DNA of 64,000 bases. Origin: CBDFGT01 sp965247225 (GTDB lineage: Bacteria; Pseudomonadota; Alphaproteobacteria; Rhizobiales; Rhizobiaceae). The notes under the pieces are model-generated. The model was given only the letters and a program-made list of their open reading frames with translations. It did no database searches and was not told the origin of the DNA. Location of the stretch: assembly GCA_965247225.1 (NCBI GenBank), contig CBDFGT010000027.1:186001-250000 (forward strand). Reading direction: 5' to 3'. Below are positions 46,201-54,867 of the stretch, in pieces. Position numbers and translations under genes: made by a program. How positions within the stretch are numbered: position 1 is the first letter of the stretch; each line of letters opens with the position of its first letter.

Positions 46201-46342
46201 CTGTTACCGTTGGAATATCAATATCGGGGTTATTGTTGATCCGCAGCTTGTTATAGGTGTAAAGGCCTGCCAGGGTGAGCAGCACGAAGAGAACCGCTGT
46301 CGGAACAGGGTTATAAATGGCCCAGCGGGAAATCTTGTTCAT
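43229..46342 (-). CDS. RND multidrug efflux pump, inner-membrane subunit
   Basis: 1037 residues of the HAE-1/AcrB family. N-terminal TM1 (AIYNPVPTAVLFVLLTLAGLYTYNKL), PN/PC periplasmic porter segments (VSQPGASATELSTDVTEIIENSV; FPASDRGQTSISVELPPGATLDETD) and the proton-relay aspartates in TM4 (LSLVVGILVDDAIVEIENIVRHM). Length and 12-TM layout fit. It uses proton flow to expel drugs or metabolites. ATGA overlap with the adaptor gene. Confidence 0.94.
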   Translation of the reverse strand: MNKISRWAIYNPVPTAVLFVLLTLAGLYTYNKLRINNNPDIDIPTVTVTVSQPGASATELSTDVTEIIENSVAAISNVDTVNSTVSEGSSVTSVSFLLGTDIDRATNDVQAAVNGVVSSLPAAASSPVVRRVEDTGQPILNYTVESDTKSLEEISWYVDDALARRLLTASGVSSIKRSGGLDRAVIVKLDPDRLSAIGTSASEVSQTLAAVNVNKPGGRLTVGDREQTIRTLASVSSLEDLRNTNIALSGGRQVRLGDLGTVEDQWTEPRQRARLNGREVVAFGVYRAVGTSEVAAAAAVRAEVAKIQAENGPYKITEISSSTTFVIQSYEAAIEALIIGAALAVGIVYLFLRDIRATIISAIAMPMSLIPSFAIMWYLDLSLNNITLLALSLVVGILVDDAIVEIENIVRHMRMNKSGPFAAAKEAADEIGLAVVATTGTLVAVFMPVAFMPGIPGQFFKSFAIVVSVSVLFSLLVARMLTPLMSAYLLKKSPEHDDTPKWLPTYLAILRGALRFRWVTLVTGLVFFAGSVFLATKLPSEFFPASDRGQTSISVELPPGATLDETDSVVMKVTNALAGQPDIANIFSTVGTSKSAGFGGQISTSGAVNTGSVTVVLKPKAERKRSQQEFEADNAPILAKIPGARVTISAGGLSSNSIAITLVSNDEKALADASETLRKQMAGIPGLTNVVSTNAAATPELIIVPDLVKAAEIGVSPASIASVINIATLGDRSSALAKFALNDRQVPILVTLDPAAFNTVDRLSLLPITGANGVVPLSAIADITFGAGPSTINRVNRTVQSTIRGDLNGLTLGNANRLVSALPILKALPPTVSRLDQGDLQRLNDLFSSFGVAMVSGVLLMYFTLVLLFRNFLQPVTILTALPLSLGGALGFLFLADKAMGITVLIGLLMLMGIAAKNSILLVEYAIVEQRAGANRLDALMDAAGKRARPIIMTSIAMAAGMLPIATGFGADSESRMPMGIAVIGGLFSSTLLSLVYVPVVYTIMDDINYLSGRFLGRFIQTPSLEEYKENAMSHAE

Positions 46343-47466
46343 TTTGCAATCTCTGCCTTGGAGCTGGTGACCGTGACCTTCGCGTCTTCTGTCAAAAAGC
46401 TTGCACCCTCCACGACAACGCTTTCCCCGCCTTTCAGGCCACTTTCAATGGCCACCAGGCCATCCTGCCGAATGCCTGTCGTCACCTTGACAGCGTGAAC
46501 ACTGTTGTCGCTGTTGACAACATAGACAGCGGGAGATCCGGAGAGCCACAGAAGCGAAGCTTCCGGAACAACAAGGGCCTTGATGGGCGGCAACAGGAAG
46601 GTCACATGCGCAAACATGCCTGAACGGAAAACTGAGCCGTCGGGAACAGAAACATACACCGTTCCAAGACGGGTGACACTATCCACTTTTTCCGCGATGG
46701 CCCGCACTTTGCCCTCAAGCACCCTGCCGCCGCTCTCTGCATCATCATTGGCAATCTCGACTGTATCTCCGGCTTTCAGAAGCACCAGATACTGCTGTGG
46801 AACCCTGGCATAAATTTCGAGTGCATTGTCGGAGATGATCTGGAACAGCGGCGCTGTTGTCATGGAGACAGACCCGACTGACGGGGGCGGAGCCGCAATG
46901 ACACCGTCCACCGGCGCTGTAATGGTCGCCTGATCAAGCTGGACTTTCAATGTTTCCAGGCTGGCCATTGCCTGGTCAAGGGTCGCCTTTGCACTTACAT
47001 CGGAGGCAACGCGCTGTTCAAGCGTTTCTGTTGCTATGGCCTGGGATGCCGCAAGGCTGCGCGCCCGCTCGGCAATGGCATGAGCCGTTTCATAAGCTGC
47101 GGAATAGCCGGTAATGGCGGCTTCCTTTTCACGGATCTGTGCTTCCAGAAGATCTGTGTTCAGCTTTGCCAGCACATCCCCCTTTTTGACAGTGTCGCCT
47201 TCCTTTGCAAAGACCGCAGAAATGACAAGGCCGCTGCTGAGAGGACTGACCTGGACAAGATCACGGGCATTGACACTGCCATTGGCCGAAAAGCTGCGCA
47301 CCATATCCTGCGTGACAACCTGCACAACAGACACTGCCGTAACACTTCCGGAATCCTTGTTCTGCTTTTCCTGCGCTGTCGCGGCAGGCAGCCAACACAG
47401 CACACCCCCAAACAAAAAGGCGACAAACCCGATGCCTGAAATCATAATCTGAAAATGTCTTGTCAT
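46339..47466 (-). CDS. RND efflux periplasmic adaptor (membrane fusion protein)
   Basis: 375 residues: N-terminal membrane or signal segment (IMISGIGFVAFLFGGVLCWLPAATA), lipoyl/barrel-sandwich halves (SFSANGSVNARDLVQVSPLSSGLV ... VKKGDVLAKLNTDLLEAQI; LDQATITAPVDGVIAAPPPSVG), a coiled-coil hairpin between them and a beta-barrel (VRAIAEKVDSVTRLGTVYVSVPDG). Bridges the pump and the outer-membrane duct. First gene of the triad; 217 bp of divergent promoter region separates it from the response regulator. Confidence 0.92.
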   Translation of the reverse strand: MTRHFQIMISGIGFVAFLFGGVLCWLPAATAQEKQNKDSGSVTAVSVVQVVTQDMVRSFSANGSVNARDLVQVSPLSSGLVISAVFAKEGDTVKKGDVLAKLNTDLLEAQIREKEAAITGYSAAYETAHAIAERARSLAASQAIATETLEQRVASDVSAKATLDQAMASLETLKVQLDQATITAPVDGVIAAPPPSVGSVSMTTAPLFQIISDNALEIYARVPQQYLVLLKAGDTVEIANDDAESGGRVLEGKVRAIAEKVDSVTRLGTVYVSVPDGSVFRSGMFAHVTFLLPPIKALVVPEASLLWLSGSPAVYVVNSDNSVHAVKVTTGIRQDGLVAIESGLKGGESVVVEGASFLTEDAKVTVTSSKAEIAK

Positions 47467-47683
47467 GCAATAACTCCGGGTCTCTTCAACACATCATGTC
47501 AATTTTGGGCACAATCGCATTGATAGTTTTCGCCACTCTGTCAAAGCGTATCCGTTTTGTGTCTGCACGGGCAAATTTGTTTCCCAATGTTTCCCGCAGG
47601 AGCATAGAAAGACTTTGTTACAAGTTTTTTGTCTGCCCTCTCCAAAATGTATTAGGATGCACTTCAAACAACAGACCGGACAA

Positions 47684-48418
47684 ATGACAATGCATGGAAA
47701 GATTCACATCCTCATCGTTGACGATGACAATGAAATCCGCAAGCTTCTGGGGCGCTATCTGGGCGAGCAGGGTTTTAACGTAACGCTGGCCGCCAGCCGT
47801 CGCGAATTTTCCGAAAAATTTGATGCGGACATTTTTGATCTTGTCGTTCTGGACGTCATGTTGCCCGACGGTTCCGGGCTCGATATCTGCAGGACATTGC
47901 GCCAGCAGAAATCGATGATCCCTGTTATCCTGCTCACCGCCCTGAAAGAGGAGGTCGACCGTATCATCGGACTGGAGATCGGTGCCGACGATTATCTGGG
48001 CAAACCGTTCAGCCCGCGCGAGCTGATTGCACGCATCCGCGCTGTCCTGCGCCGCTCCGTCGAGCAGGACAAAACTGTAGCACCATCAAACCAGCTGGCA
48101 GAATTCTGCGGCTTCACTGTCGATATTGACGCACGGCAGGTCACCGATCGCAACAATGCGGAAATTGACTTGACGGGTGCTGAATTTGAACTTCTGAAAG
48201 TGATGATCGAGCGGCCCGGCCGCGTCCTGTCGCGCGAACAGTTGCTGGACCTGACCCAGGGCAAGGATATCAGCCCTTTTGACCGTTCGATTGATGTTCT
48301 GATGAGCCGCCTGCGCCGCAAGCTGGGGGGTGAAGGCAACGCCACCATCTTCAAGACCATTCGCAATGGCGGCTACCAGTTTGTTGCCAAACTGGAACGC
48401 CCGGAGGCCAGGGTATGA
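47684..48418 (+). CDS. OmpR-family response regulator
   Basis: 244 residues. Receiver domain with acidic pocket D13-D15, phosphoacceptor D57 (VVLDVMLPDGSG) and conserved K in LGKPFSPREL. A C-terminal winged helix follows (LTGAEFELLKVMIERPGRVLSREQLLDL ... DVLMSRLRRKLGG ... IRNGGYQFVAKL). ATG 47684 is taken as start; ATG 47690 is also possible. Overlaps the kinase by 4 bp. Divergent position suggests it controls the efflux triad. Confidence 0.92.
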   Translation: MTMHGKIHILIVDDDNEIRKLLGRYLGEQGFNVTLAASRREFSEKFDADIFDLVVLDVMLPDGSGLDICRTLRQQKSMIPVILLTALKEEVDRIIGLEIGADDYLGKPFSPRELIARIRAVLRRSVEQDKTVAPSNQLAEFCGFTVDIDARQVTDRNNAEIDLTGAEFELLKVMIERPGRVLSREQLLDLTQGKDISPFDRSIDVLMSRLRRKLGGEGNATIFKTIRNGGYQFVAKLERPEARV

Positions 48419-49692
48419 ATTCGCTGCGTCGCAAAATCGCTGCCATTCTGCTTGTTTCCATCATGGCGGTCGTGGGCATGGCAACCGCCATTACGATCTA
48501 TTTCTCGCAGCCTCCCAGCATGGACCGCCTGCTTGTATCCACCAGTGCACAAATGATTGCACTCTCCGATATTGTCAAAAAGCTGCAGGCAGACCCGCTC
48601 TCGACGTTGCACCTTGAAGACAGTCCGGCCGGAACTGTGGTCGCTGAAGACTACACCAAGAGTATCAGGGCCGCACTCGGTGCCCGGAACTCCAGCCTTG
48701 ATGTGGTCGTGCGTTATATGCCGACCGGAGAACCTGTGGCTTCTGTTCCTGTCAGCAACGGCAAATGGCTGGTTTTTCCCTTCCCGTCGCTGCCCAAGCA
48801 TGACAAGTTCTACAAGGTTCTGATAGCCTGGATCACGCTGATCGGTATCGGCACGGCAGCAGTAGCCGTGGGATTTGCCTACAGGATCACAAAGCCGTTC
48901 GCGGTGCTGGAGGAAGCCATTGCCTCCGTTGGACCGGATGGCCTGATCCCGCATATCCAGGAACTGGGCACCGGCGAGGTGCGGGCAACGGCCCGGGCGC
49001 TCAATCGCCTTTCAGAACGCCTCAAATGCGCCATGGAAAGCCGCATGCGGCTGGTAGCTGCCGCAGGCCACGACCTGCGTACCCCCATGACCCGGATGTG
49101 GTTGCGGGCGGAATTCCTGCCTGAAGACGACCGTGCGGTCTGGACAAAGGATCTCGAAGAACTCGACCGCATTGCCGACAGCGCAATCCGCCTCGTTCGG
49201 GAAGAAGCAGGTGGCGGCGACCGGGAGCCGGTATCTTTCTCGGACATCGTTTCCCAGACGGTCCTCGAACTCAGGGAAACAGGATTGAAGGTGGAAACCG
49301 GCACAATAGATGACGCGATGATTATCGCAGGCCCGCTGGCCCTCAAACGGGCGCTGCGCAACCTTGTGCAAAATGCCGCGACCCATGGCGGCGGCGGCCA
49401 TGTCAGCGTGATTTCCGACACATCGACGGTTCGCATGATCGTCGATGATAATGGTCCGGGTATCCCGCCTGAAACCATAAACCGGATCTTTGAACCCTTT
49501 TTCCGGGTGGATCTGGGACGACGCCAGACGATTCCGGGTGCGGGTCTTGGTCTTGCCATTGCCAAGGAAATCATCGAGCGCTTTGCCGGTTCCATTTCCA
49601 TTGAAAACAGGACAACAGGCGGCTTGCGCCAGGTTGTGACCTTCAGTCAGGTATCAGCATCCGTCAGGGAAAGACTCCCGAAATCCGCTTGA
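48415..49692 (+). CDS. Sensor histidine kinase
   Basis: 425 residues. TM1 (9-30), a periplasmic loop of about 100 residues, TM2 (136-156), a HAMP linker (RITKPFAVLEEAIASVGPDG), HisKA with the phosphorylated H219 in AAGHDLRTPMTRM, and HATPase_c (N-box LRNLVQNAATHG, G1 DDNGPGIPPE, F-box FEPFFRVD, G2 GAGLGLAIAKEI). Partner of the response regulator, with which it overlaps by ATGA. The sensed signal is unknown; by context it relates to a substrate of the pump or to envelope stress. Confidence 0.92.
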   Translation: MNSLRRKIAAILLVSIMAVVGMATAITIYFSQPPSMDRLLVSTSAQMIALSDIVKKLQADPLSTLHLEDSPAGTVVAEDYTKSIRAALGARNSSLDVVVRYMPTGEPVASVPVSNGKWLVFPFPSLPKHDKFYKVLIAWITLIGIGTAAVAVGFAYRITKPFAVLEEAIASVGPDGLIPHIQELGTGEVRATARALNRLSERLKCAMESRMRLVAAAGHDLRTPMTRMWLRAEFLPEDDRAVWTKDLEELDRIADSAIRLVREEAGGGDREPVSFSDIVSQTVLELRETGLKVETGTIDDAMIIAGPLALKRALRNLVQNAATHGGGGHVSVISDTSTVRMIVDDNGPGIPPETINRIFEPFFRVDLGRRQTIPGAGLGLAIAKEIIERFAGSISIENRTTGGLRQVVTFSQVSASVRERLPKSA

Positions 49693-49745
49693 AACATGCA
49701 ATCCACTATTGATAGTCTCCGCACACCGATGCGGAGATCACACCC

Positions 49746-50375
49746 ATGATAAAGTCCTGTGCCTGTTGCCTGATCCTGAGCCTCGCACTGGCTGGCCTGG
49801 GCCATGCCGAGGACACGGGAATGACCGCCGTAACCCCTGTGTTTGACCAGCTTGTCTCCTATAATTTGCCGGCTGGTTTTACCGCTGTCTATGAAAATGC
49901 AAATGAAACACGCTACATTCAGGAGTCTGTGCCTGAAGGCCAATCCTATGACAACTGGACAGAAATGATCACATTGACAGGGGCGAAAGATCTGGCGCTG
50001 AATGAAAATGTGACGCTTGTCAGCAATGCCAATGCCATTGCCGACAATTACAAAAAGGACTGTGCGGATACATTCACGGCAACGCCGCTCGACAATCGAC
50101 CGGTGGACGGTCACGATTCGCTGATTGTGTTTCTCGGTTGCGGAACAGCGGGTCCGCACGAAAGCGCAGTCAGCGAATCAGCCGTCATCATCCTCATAAA
50201 GGGCGAACAGGATTACTATACCCTGCAATGGGCCGAGCGCAGCCCCGCTATTGCCGGACCGCCGGTTTTTGACATTCAAAAATGGGGTCCGCGTCTGCAA
50301 CAGCTGTTTCCTGTCAAGCTTTGCCCGGTGATTGAGGGTGAGGAATTCCCCTACCCCAGTTGCACCGTCCAATAA
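49746..50375 (+). CDS. Exported protein of unknown function
   Basis: 209 residues with a clear signal peptide (MIKSCACCLILSLALAGLGHA, cleavage before EDTG). The mature part has four cysteines (in DCADTF, LGCGTAG, LCPVI and PSCTVQ), which could form two disulfides in the periplasm, and no TM helix. GGAG lies 9 bp before ATG. It follows the sensor kinase by 53 bp on the same strand and may be co-transcribed. No family recognised. Confidence 0.75.
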   Translation: MIKSCACCLILSLALAGLGHAEDTGMTAVTPVFDQLVSYNLPAGFTAVYENANETRYIQESVPEGQSYDNWTEMITLTGAKDLALNENVTLVSNANAIADNYKKDCADTFTATPLDNRPVDGHDSLIVFLGCGTAGPHESAVSESAVIILIKGEQDYYTLQWAERSPAIAGPPVFDIQKWGPRLQQLFPVKLCPVIEGEEFPYPSCTVQ

Positions 50376-50406
50376 TGACGGAGCCGGGACAGGGGCTTGC
50401 CCCCGA

Positions 50407-51312
50407 TCAGGCGTGAACGAATTTTTCACGCCGCGCCTGATACTGGACATTGAATGTGGACGCTGCGAGTATCATCGCGCCGCCGATCCAGAGCCACTGT
50501 GTCACGGGCTCGCCCAGAAAAATCCAGCCGAGCGCAAAATTGACGGGCAGCTTGAGATCGTCGAAGGGCTGAATATAGGCCGCATCCGCAACCTCATAAG
50601 CCCTGACCAGCCAATATTGCGACAATGCCATCACGAAGCCGGAGACAACCAGAAAGCCGATCATGGTTTCGCTCGGCCACTGGAATCCGCCCGCAACGGC
50701 AAAACCGAAATTGAACGGCGCGATCAGCACAAGAAGCCAGACCGTGACTGTGGAGGAAGGTTCGTCCGCCAGAAGGCTTTTGGTCACAAGCGAGGACGCT
50801 GCCCAGCAAAGGGCCGCAACAACCGGGGCCAGCGCGTAGAGTGTAAAGTCAGCCGACCACGGCTGGAGGATCACCAGGGCTCCTGAAAAACCGACCGCAG
50901 TTGCAGCCCAGCGCTGCGGACTCACTTTCTCGCCGAAAAACAGCGCCGCACCGACAAGGATGAAAAACGGCGATGTCATCACCAGCGCCATGACCTGGCC
51001 GAAGGACACGCCATGGGCAAACCCGTAGACAAAGGCCTGGACACCCAGAACCGACAGGACAACCCGGACGAGATGGATCAGCGGCCTTCTGGTCTTCATT
51101 GCGCCAAAGCCGATCTTCCAGAGAACAGGAAGGGAAAACAGGAGCGCGATAAAATATTGCCAGAAAGACTCGGATGTGGAAGACAGGCCAAGCCCGTAGG
51201 TCACATGCCGTGTAATGACATTGGCCACAGCAAAGGCAAAGCCCGCCATGACCATATAGACAGCACCGGAAATGGCGCTTGAGGTTTTGAGAGTTAGGGA
51301 ACTCTGATTCAT
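50407..51312 (-). CDS. ribN: EamA-family riboflavin transporter (RibN-like), FMN-riboswitch controlled
   Basis: 301 residues, about ten TM helices in two EamA repeats (AVYMVMAGFAFAVANVITRHV; ALVMTSPFFILVGAALFFGEKVSPQRWAA; IQPFDDLKLPVNFALGWIFLGEPVTQWLWIG). ATG 51312 follows AGGAAA by 8 bp; an in-frame TTG lies ten codons earlier. Its leader holds an FMN riboswitch and a terminator, so expression should fall when FMN is plentiful. RibN proteins of rhizobia and Vibrio are EamA riboflavin importers with this kind of control, which makes the assignment likely; the sequence alone would only say DMT transporter. Confidence 0.85.
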   Translation of the reverse strand: MNQSSLTLKTSSAISGAVYMVMAGFAFAVANVITRHVTYGLGLSSTSESFWQYFIALLFSLPVLWKIGFGAMKTRRPLIHLVRVVLSVLGVQAFVYGFAHGVSFGQVMALVMTSPFFILVGAALFFGEKVSPQRWAATAVGFSGALVILQPWSADFTLYALAPVVAALCWAASSLVTKSLLADEPSSTVTVWLLVLIAPFNFGFAVAGGFQWPSETMIGFLVVSGFVMALSQYWLVRAYEVADAAYIQPFDDLKLPVNFALGWIFLGEPVTQWLWIGGAMILAASTFNVQYQARREKFVHA

Positions 51313-51371
51313 GTTTGTGTTTCCTTTGAAACGGGTCAACATAAATCAGGACGCATGAGTTCATACACAGC

Positions 51372-51398
51372 AAAAATCCCGCGATCAAAAGATCACGG
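51372..51398 (-). terminator. Riboswitch-linked intrinsic terminator
   Basis: On the minus strand: CCGTGATC-TTTT-GATCGCGG then GATTTTTG. An 8-bp stem (one G-U pair) and a U-run lie between the riboswitch and the ribN start, the expected expression platform for termination when FMN binds. Confidence 0.75.
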
Positions 51399-51417
51399 AA
51401 CCGTTCCTGTCATAACC

Positions 51418-51581
51418 TCATTCTCTTTCATCCGGACTATACCGTCGGCTCCGGACTGAATGCCTGCGCACCGCACCGGATCTGCTGACCTTTTCACAGG
51501 AATGCTGCAAAAAGCGCTCGCGGGCTCAAGTGATATACACTCCTACCGCCGGTGGGGAATTGCACCCCGCCCTGAGAACGA
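51418..51581 (-). ncRNA. FMN riboswitch (RFN element)
   Basis: Minus-strand RNA contains the RFN hallmarks in order: GGGCGGGGTGCAATTCCCC with ACCGGCGGTAGGAGT (5' part, 51541-51572), GTCAGCAGATCCGGT in the middle, and CCGACGGTATAGTCCGG with ATGAAAGAGAATGA at the 3' end (51418-51455). The P1 helix closes TCGTTCTC (51574-51581) with GAGAATGA (51418-51425). Length, order and pairing fit the class. It controls the RibN-like permease just downstream through the terminator at 51372-51398. Confidence 0.95.
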
Positions 51582-51658
51582 ATGTCGAATAATCGACAAT
51601 TTTTATATACAATACAAGCAGACACCTGACAAGCCCTTGCCGGGAAACAAACCGTTCA

Positions 51659-51688
51659 CAAAAAAGCCTGCATCTTTCGACGCAGGCT
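51659..51688 (-). terminator. Intrinsic terminator of hupB
   Basis: On the minus strand: AGCCTGCGTC-GAAA-GATGCAGGCT followed by TTTTTT. A 10-bp stem with a GNRA tetraloop and a U-run, 48 bp after the hupB stop. Confidence 0.88.
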
Positions 51689-51736
51689 GTATGGCACAAG
51701 GTGCCAAAGACCTTGATTTGTCAGGTCTGGCTTCAA

Positions 51737-52009
51737 TCAGTTGCAAGCGTCTTTCAGACCTTTGCCTGCTGCAAACTTCGGAACATTGCGGGCTGGAATA
51801 TCGACTTCTGCACCGGTTGAAGGGTTGCGACCCTTGGATGCTTCGCGATGGGAAACTGTAAAATTGCCGAAGCCAACGAGGCGGACATCGCCACCGTTCT
51901 TCAGCTCTGCCTGGATCGTGTCAAAGACAGCGTCAACCGCAGATGCTGCATCGGTTTTTGAAAGGCCTGCTTTTGTGGCCACTGCGGACACGAGCTCATT
52001 TTTGTTCAT
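51737..52009 (-). CDS. hupB: DNA-binding protein HU (HU-beta)
   Basis: 90 residues, the full HU length. N-terminal helices MNKNELVSAVATKAGLSKTDAASAVDAV and the DNA-binding arm VRLVGFGNFTVSHREASKGRNPSTGAEVDIPARNVPKFAAGKGLKDA, including the R-N-P tip that inserts into DNA. Architectural nucleoid protein. It lies downstream of lon in the same orientation, an order widely kept in Alpha- and Gammaproteobacteria; HU is also a known Lon substrate. Confidence 0.96.
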   Translation of the reverse strand: MNKNELVSAVATKAGLSKTDAASAVDAVFDTIQAELKNGGDVRLVGFGNFTVSHREASKGRNPSTGAEVDIPARNVPKFAAGKGLKDACN

Positions 52010-52325
52010 GTTTCCATCCCTTTCCTGGGTACTTCACGACTCGACGACTTTGTCGTCCGGCACAATAGCCAAGGAATGTGGTGGCGCAACCGGAAAAGCC
52101 ATCAAAATGCCCACGAAACAAGGGTTTTTAGTTAAAAATTCATTAAAAAGGCCGGATTGATCCGGCCTTTCATCATTGGCAAAAGGTCCACCCATTGCGA
52201 ACCGCAACTATACGCGCAACCCTGAAGCGTGTTGCGATCTTCCAGATGTGATTGCCACGCTTCAAGTCTTTGTTTTTAAGCATGTCGCTATCGCAAAACC
52301 GCTTAACACTTTTGCGCGACATGCT
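52010..52325 (-). other. lon-hupB intergenic region with a terminator-like palindrome
   Basis: 316 bp without a gene. Near its middle, AAAGGCCGGAT-TG-ATCCGGCCTTT (52147-52170) is a perfect 11-bp-arm palindrome; on the minus strand its T-rich edge runs into TTTTTAATG, so it can end lon transcription about 155 bp after the stop. The part from there to 52010 must hold the hupB promoter, but no clear -35/-10 pair was picked. Confidence 0.55.
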
Positions 52326-54746
52326 TTAATGCGCAATTGTTGTTCCGGCTTCATCAACAGTGTCAGGCGACACAATGGCCGGAAGTTCCATGGAAGCATC
52401 CCATTCAATGGCAACCGGCTGACGCACAAGTGCATGCTGGATGACCTCCGACATCATGGAAACCGGTATGATTTCCATATTATTCTTCACGTTGTCGGGA
52501 ATATCGACCAGATCCTTGGCATTTTCTTCCGGGATCAGCACTTTCTTGATACCGCCACGCAGGGCGGCCAAAAGCTTCTCCTTAAGACCACCAATCGGCA
52601 AAACCCGGCCACGAAGCGTAATTTCGCCGGTCATCGCCACATTGCGGTCAACCGGAATACCGGTCATGATGGAAACAATGGCCGTTGCCATGGCAACACC
52701 TGCAGAGGGACCGTCCTTCGGGGTAGCGCCCTCGGGAACGTGAACATGGATATCGCTCTTGTCAAACAATGGCGGTCTGACACCGAAATCCACGGCACGC
52801 GAACGAACATAGGAAGCAGCAGCCGAAATGGATTCCTTCATCACATCCTTCAGGTTTCCGGTCACGGTCATGCGGCCCTTGCCGGGCATCATCACACCTT
52901 CTATCGTCAGCAACTCGCCGCCCACTTCTGTCCAGGCCAGGCCAGTCACAACACCGATCTGATCCTCACGTTCTGCTTCGCCATGGCGATAACGTGGAAC
53001 ACCCAGATAATCACTGATATTATCCACAGTCACAGCAACCGACTTCGCCTTGCCGCGCATGATTTCTGTCACGGCCTTGCGACCGAGCTTCATCAACTCG
53101 CGCTCAAGACTGCGCACACCTGCCTCGCGCGTGTAGGTCTGGATTACCACCTTCAGGGCTTCGTCCGAGACCGAGAATTCTTTCGGCTGCAACGCATGAT
53201 CCTTGATCGCCTTTGGCAACAGGTGCCTCCTGGCGATTTCCAGCTTTTCGTCTTCCGTGTAACCGGCTATCCGGATGATTTCCATGCGGTCCATCAAGGG
53301 TGCCGGAATGTTCAGCGTATTGGCCGTGGTAATGAACATCACATTGGAAAGGTCATATTCGACCTCCAGATAGTGGTCCATGAATGTGCCGTTCTGTTCC
53401 GGATCCAGCACTTCCAGCAACGCTGACGATGGATCACCGCGGAAATCCTGGCCCATCTTGTCAATTTCATCCAGCAGGAACAGCGGATTGGCTTTTTTCG
53501 CCTTCTTCATCGACTGGATAACCTTGCCGGGCATGGAACCGATATAGGTTCTGCGATGACCGCGAATTTCAGCCTCGTCACGAACGCCGCCAAGCGCCAT
53601 GCGCACATATTCACGACCGGTTGCCTTGGCAATCGATTTGGCAAGGGAGGTCTTGCCGACGCCCGGTGGTCCCACCAGGCACAGGATTGGCCCCTTGATC
53701 TTGGCCGACCGCGCCTGCACGGCAAGATACTCGACAATGCGCTCCTTGACCTTGTCCAGACCGAAATGATCCTCCTCGAGAACCTTTTCCGCATTGGCAA
53801 GATTGGTCTTGATCTTCGACTTCTTGCCCCACGGAATACCCAGAAGCCAATCGAGATAGTTGCGCACGACCGTGGCTTCGGCAGACATGGCCGACATCTG
53901 GCGCAGCTTCTTCATTTCGGCATCGGCCTTTTCACGGGCCTCCTTGGAAAGCTGGGTCTTCTTGATGCGGTCTTCCAGCTCGCCCATCTCGTCACGGCCA
54001 TCCTCGCCGTCGCCAAGTTCCTTCTGGATCGCCTTCATCTGCTCGTTCAGGTAATATTCGCGCTGGGTCTTTTCCATCTGGCGCTTGACGCGCGAACGGA
54101 TACGCTTCTCCACCTGCAGGACGGAAATTTCGCCTTCCATGAAGCCGAGTGCCTTTTCAAGACGGCCCTTCACGGATGTGGTCTCCAGCATTTCCTGTTT
54201 TTCAACAATCTTGATGGCCAGATGCGAGGCAACAGTATCCGCCAGTTTCGAGTAATCATCGATCTGGCCGGCGGCTCCCACAACTTCCGGAGAAATTTTC
54301 TTGTTGAGCTTCACATAGTTTTCAAACTCGGAAACCACGGAACGCGACAGCGCTTCAATTTCAACAGGATCTTCCTTCGGCTCCTCCAGAACATGCGCCA
54401 TCACCTCGTAGAAATCGTCCCGGCGTGTATAGCCATCCACTTCCGCGCGCGCCCTGCCCTCGACCAGCACCTTGACAGTGCCGTCCGGCAATTTCAGCAA
54501 TTGCAGCACATTGGCAACTGTGCCGACCTGATAGATGGCAGATGGTTCAGGATCATCATCGGCCGCATTGGTCTGGGTTGCCAGCATGATCTGGCGGTCA
54601 GACCCCATCACCTCTTCAAGGGCACGGATGGACTTCTCGCGTCCGACGAACAACGGAACAATCATATGCGGGAATACGACGATATCGCGCAAGGGCAAAA
54701 CCGGATATGCATTACTCTCGGTTGCCGAAGCTGTCTTTTTGGTCAT
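52326..54746 (-). CDS. lon: ATP-dependent protease Lon
   Basis: 806 residues, normal for LonA. N-terminal substrate domain (YPVLPLRDIVVFPHMIVPLFVGREKSI), AAA+ module (Walker A GPPGVGKTS, Walker B LFLLDEIDKM) and the Ser-Lys protease domain (PKDGPSAGVAMATAIVS with the catalytic Ser; GEITLRGRVLPIGGLKEKLLAA with the Lys). ATG 54746 is used because AAGGAAA precedes it; upstream in-frame codons belong to the leader. It degrades misfolded and regulatory proteins in the cytosol. A heat-shock-like promoter lies about 90 bp upstream. Confidence 0.97.
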   Translation of the reverse strand: MTKKTASATESNAYPVLPLRDIVVFPHMIVPLFVGREKSIRALEEVMGSDRQIMLATQTNAADDDPEPSAIYQVGTVANVLQLLKLPDGTVKVLVEGRARAEVDGYTRRDDFYEVMAHVLEEPKEDPVEIEALSRSVVSEFENYVKLNKKISPEVVGAAGQIDDYSKLADTVASHLAIKIVEKQEMLETTSVKGRLEKALGFMEGEISVLQVEKRIRSRVKRQMEKTQREYYLNEQMKAIQKELGDGEDGRDEMGELEDRIKKTQLSKEAREKADAEMKKLRQMSAMSAEATVVRNYLDWLLGIPWGKKSKIKTNLANAEKVLEEDHFGLDKVKERIVEYLAVQARSAKIKGPILCLVGPPGVGKTSLAKSIAKATGREYVRMALGGVRDEAEIRGHRRTYIGSMPGKVIQSMKKAKKANPLFLLDEIDKMGQDFRGDPSSALLEVLDPEQNGTFMDHYLEVEYDLSNVMFITTANTLNIPAPLMDRMEIIRIAGYTEDEKLEIARRHLLPKAIKDHALQPKEFSVSDEALKVVIQTYTREAGVRSLERELMKLGRKAVTEIMRGKAKSVAVTVDNISDYLGVPRYRHGEAEREDQIGVVTGLAWTEVGGELLTIEGVMMPGKGRMTVTGNLKDVMKESISAAASYVRSRAVDFGVRPPLFDKSDIHVHVPEGATPKDGPSAGVAMATAIVSIMTGIPVDRNVAMTGEITLRGRVLPIGGLKEKLLAALRGGIKKVLIPEENAKDLVDIPDNVKNNMEIIPVSMMSEVIQHALVRQPVAIEWDASMELPAIVSPDTVDEAGTTIAH

Positions 54747-54834
54747 GAAATTTCCTTTCAATCTTCCCGTTTCCAGGAATTCAGTCTGCCTGTTTCCGGC
54801 AACATTTGCCATTGCAGGCATGCTATTTTCGACT

Positions 54835-54867
54835 CTATAGATGGAATTAACTCATCGACTTTTCAAG
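54835..54867 (-). promoter_or_regulatory. Probable RpoH (heat-shock) promoter of lon
   Basis: Minus strand: CTTGAA (54867-54862), 17 bp, then CCATCTATAG (54844-54835). This fits the sigma-32-type pattern of alphaproteobacteria (-35 CTTGAA, -10 near CCATnTA). The predicted start would give a leader of about 80 bases. The remaining gap up to the clpX terminator (54868-55053) shows nothing else clear. Confidence 0.6.

Noticed and set aside
48557..49601. Minus-strand frames opposite the sensor kinase
   Set aside because: Shadow frames; the kinase on the plus strand has all H, N, G1, F and G2 boxes.
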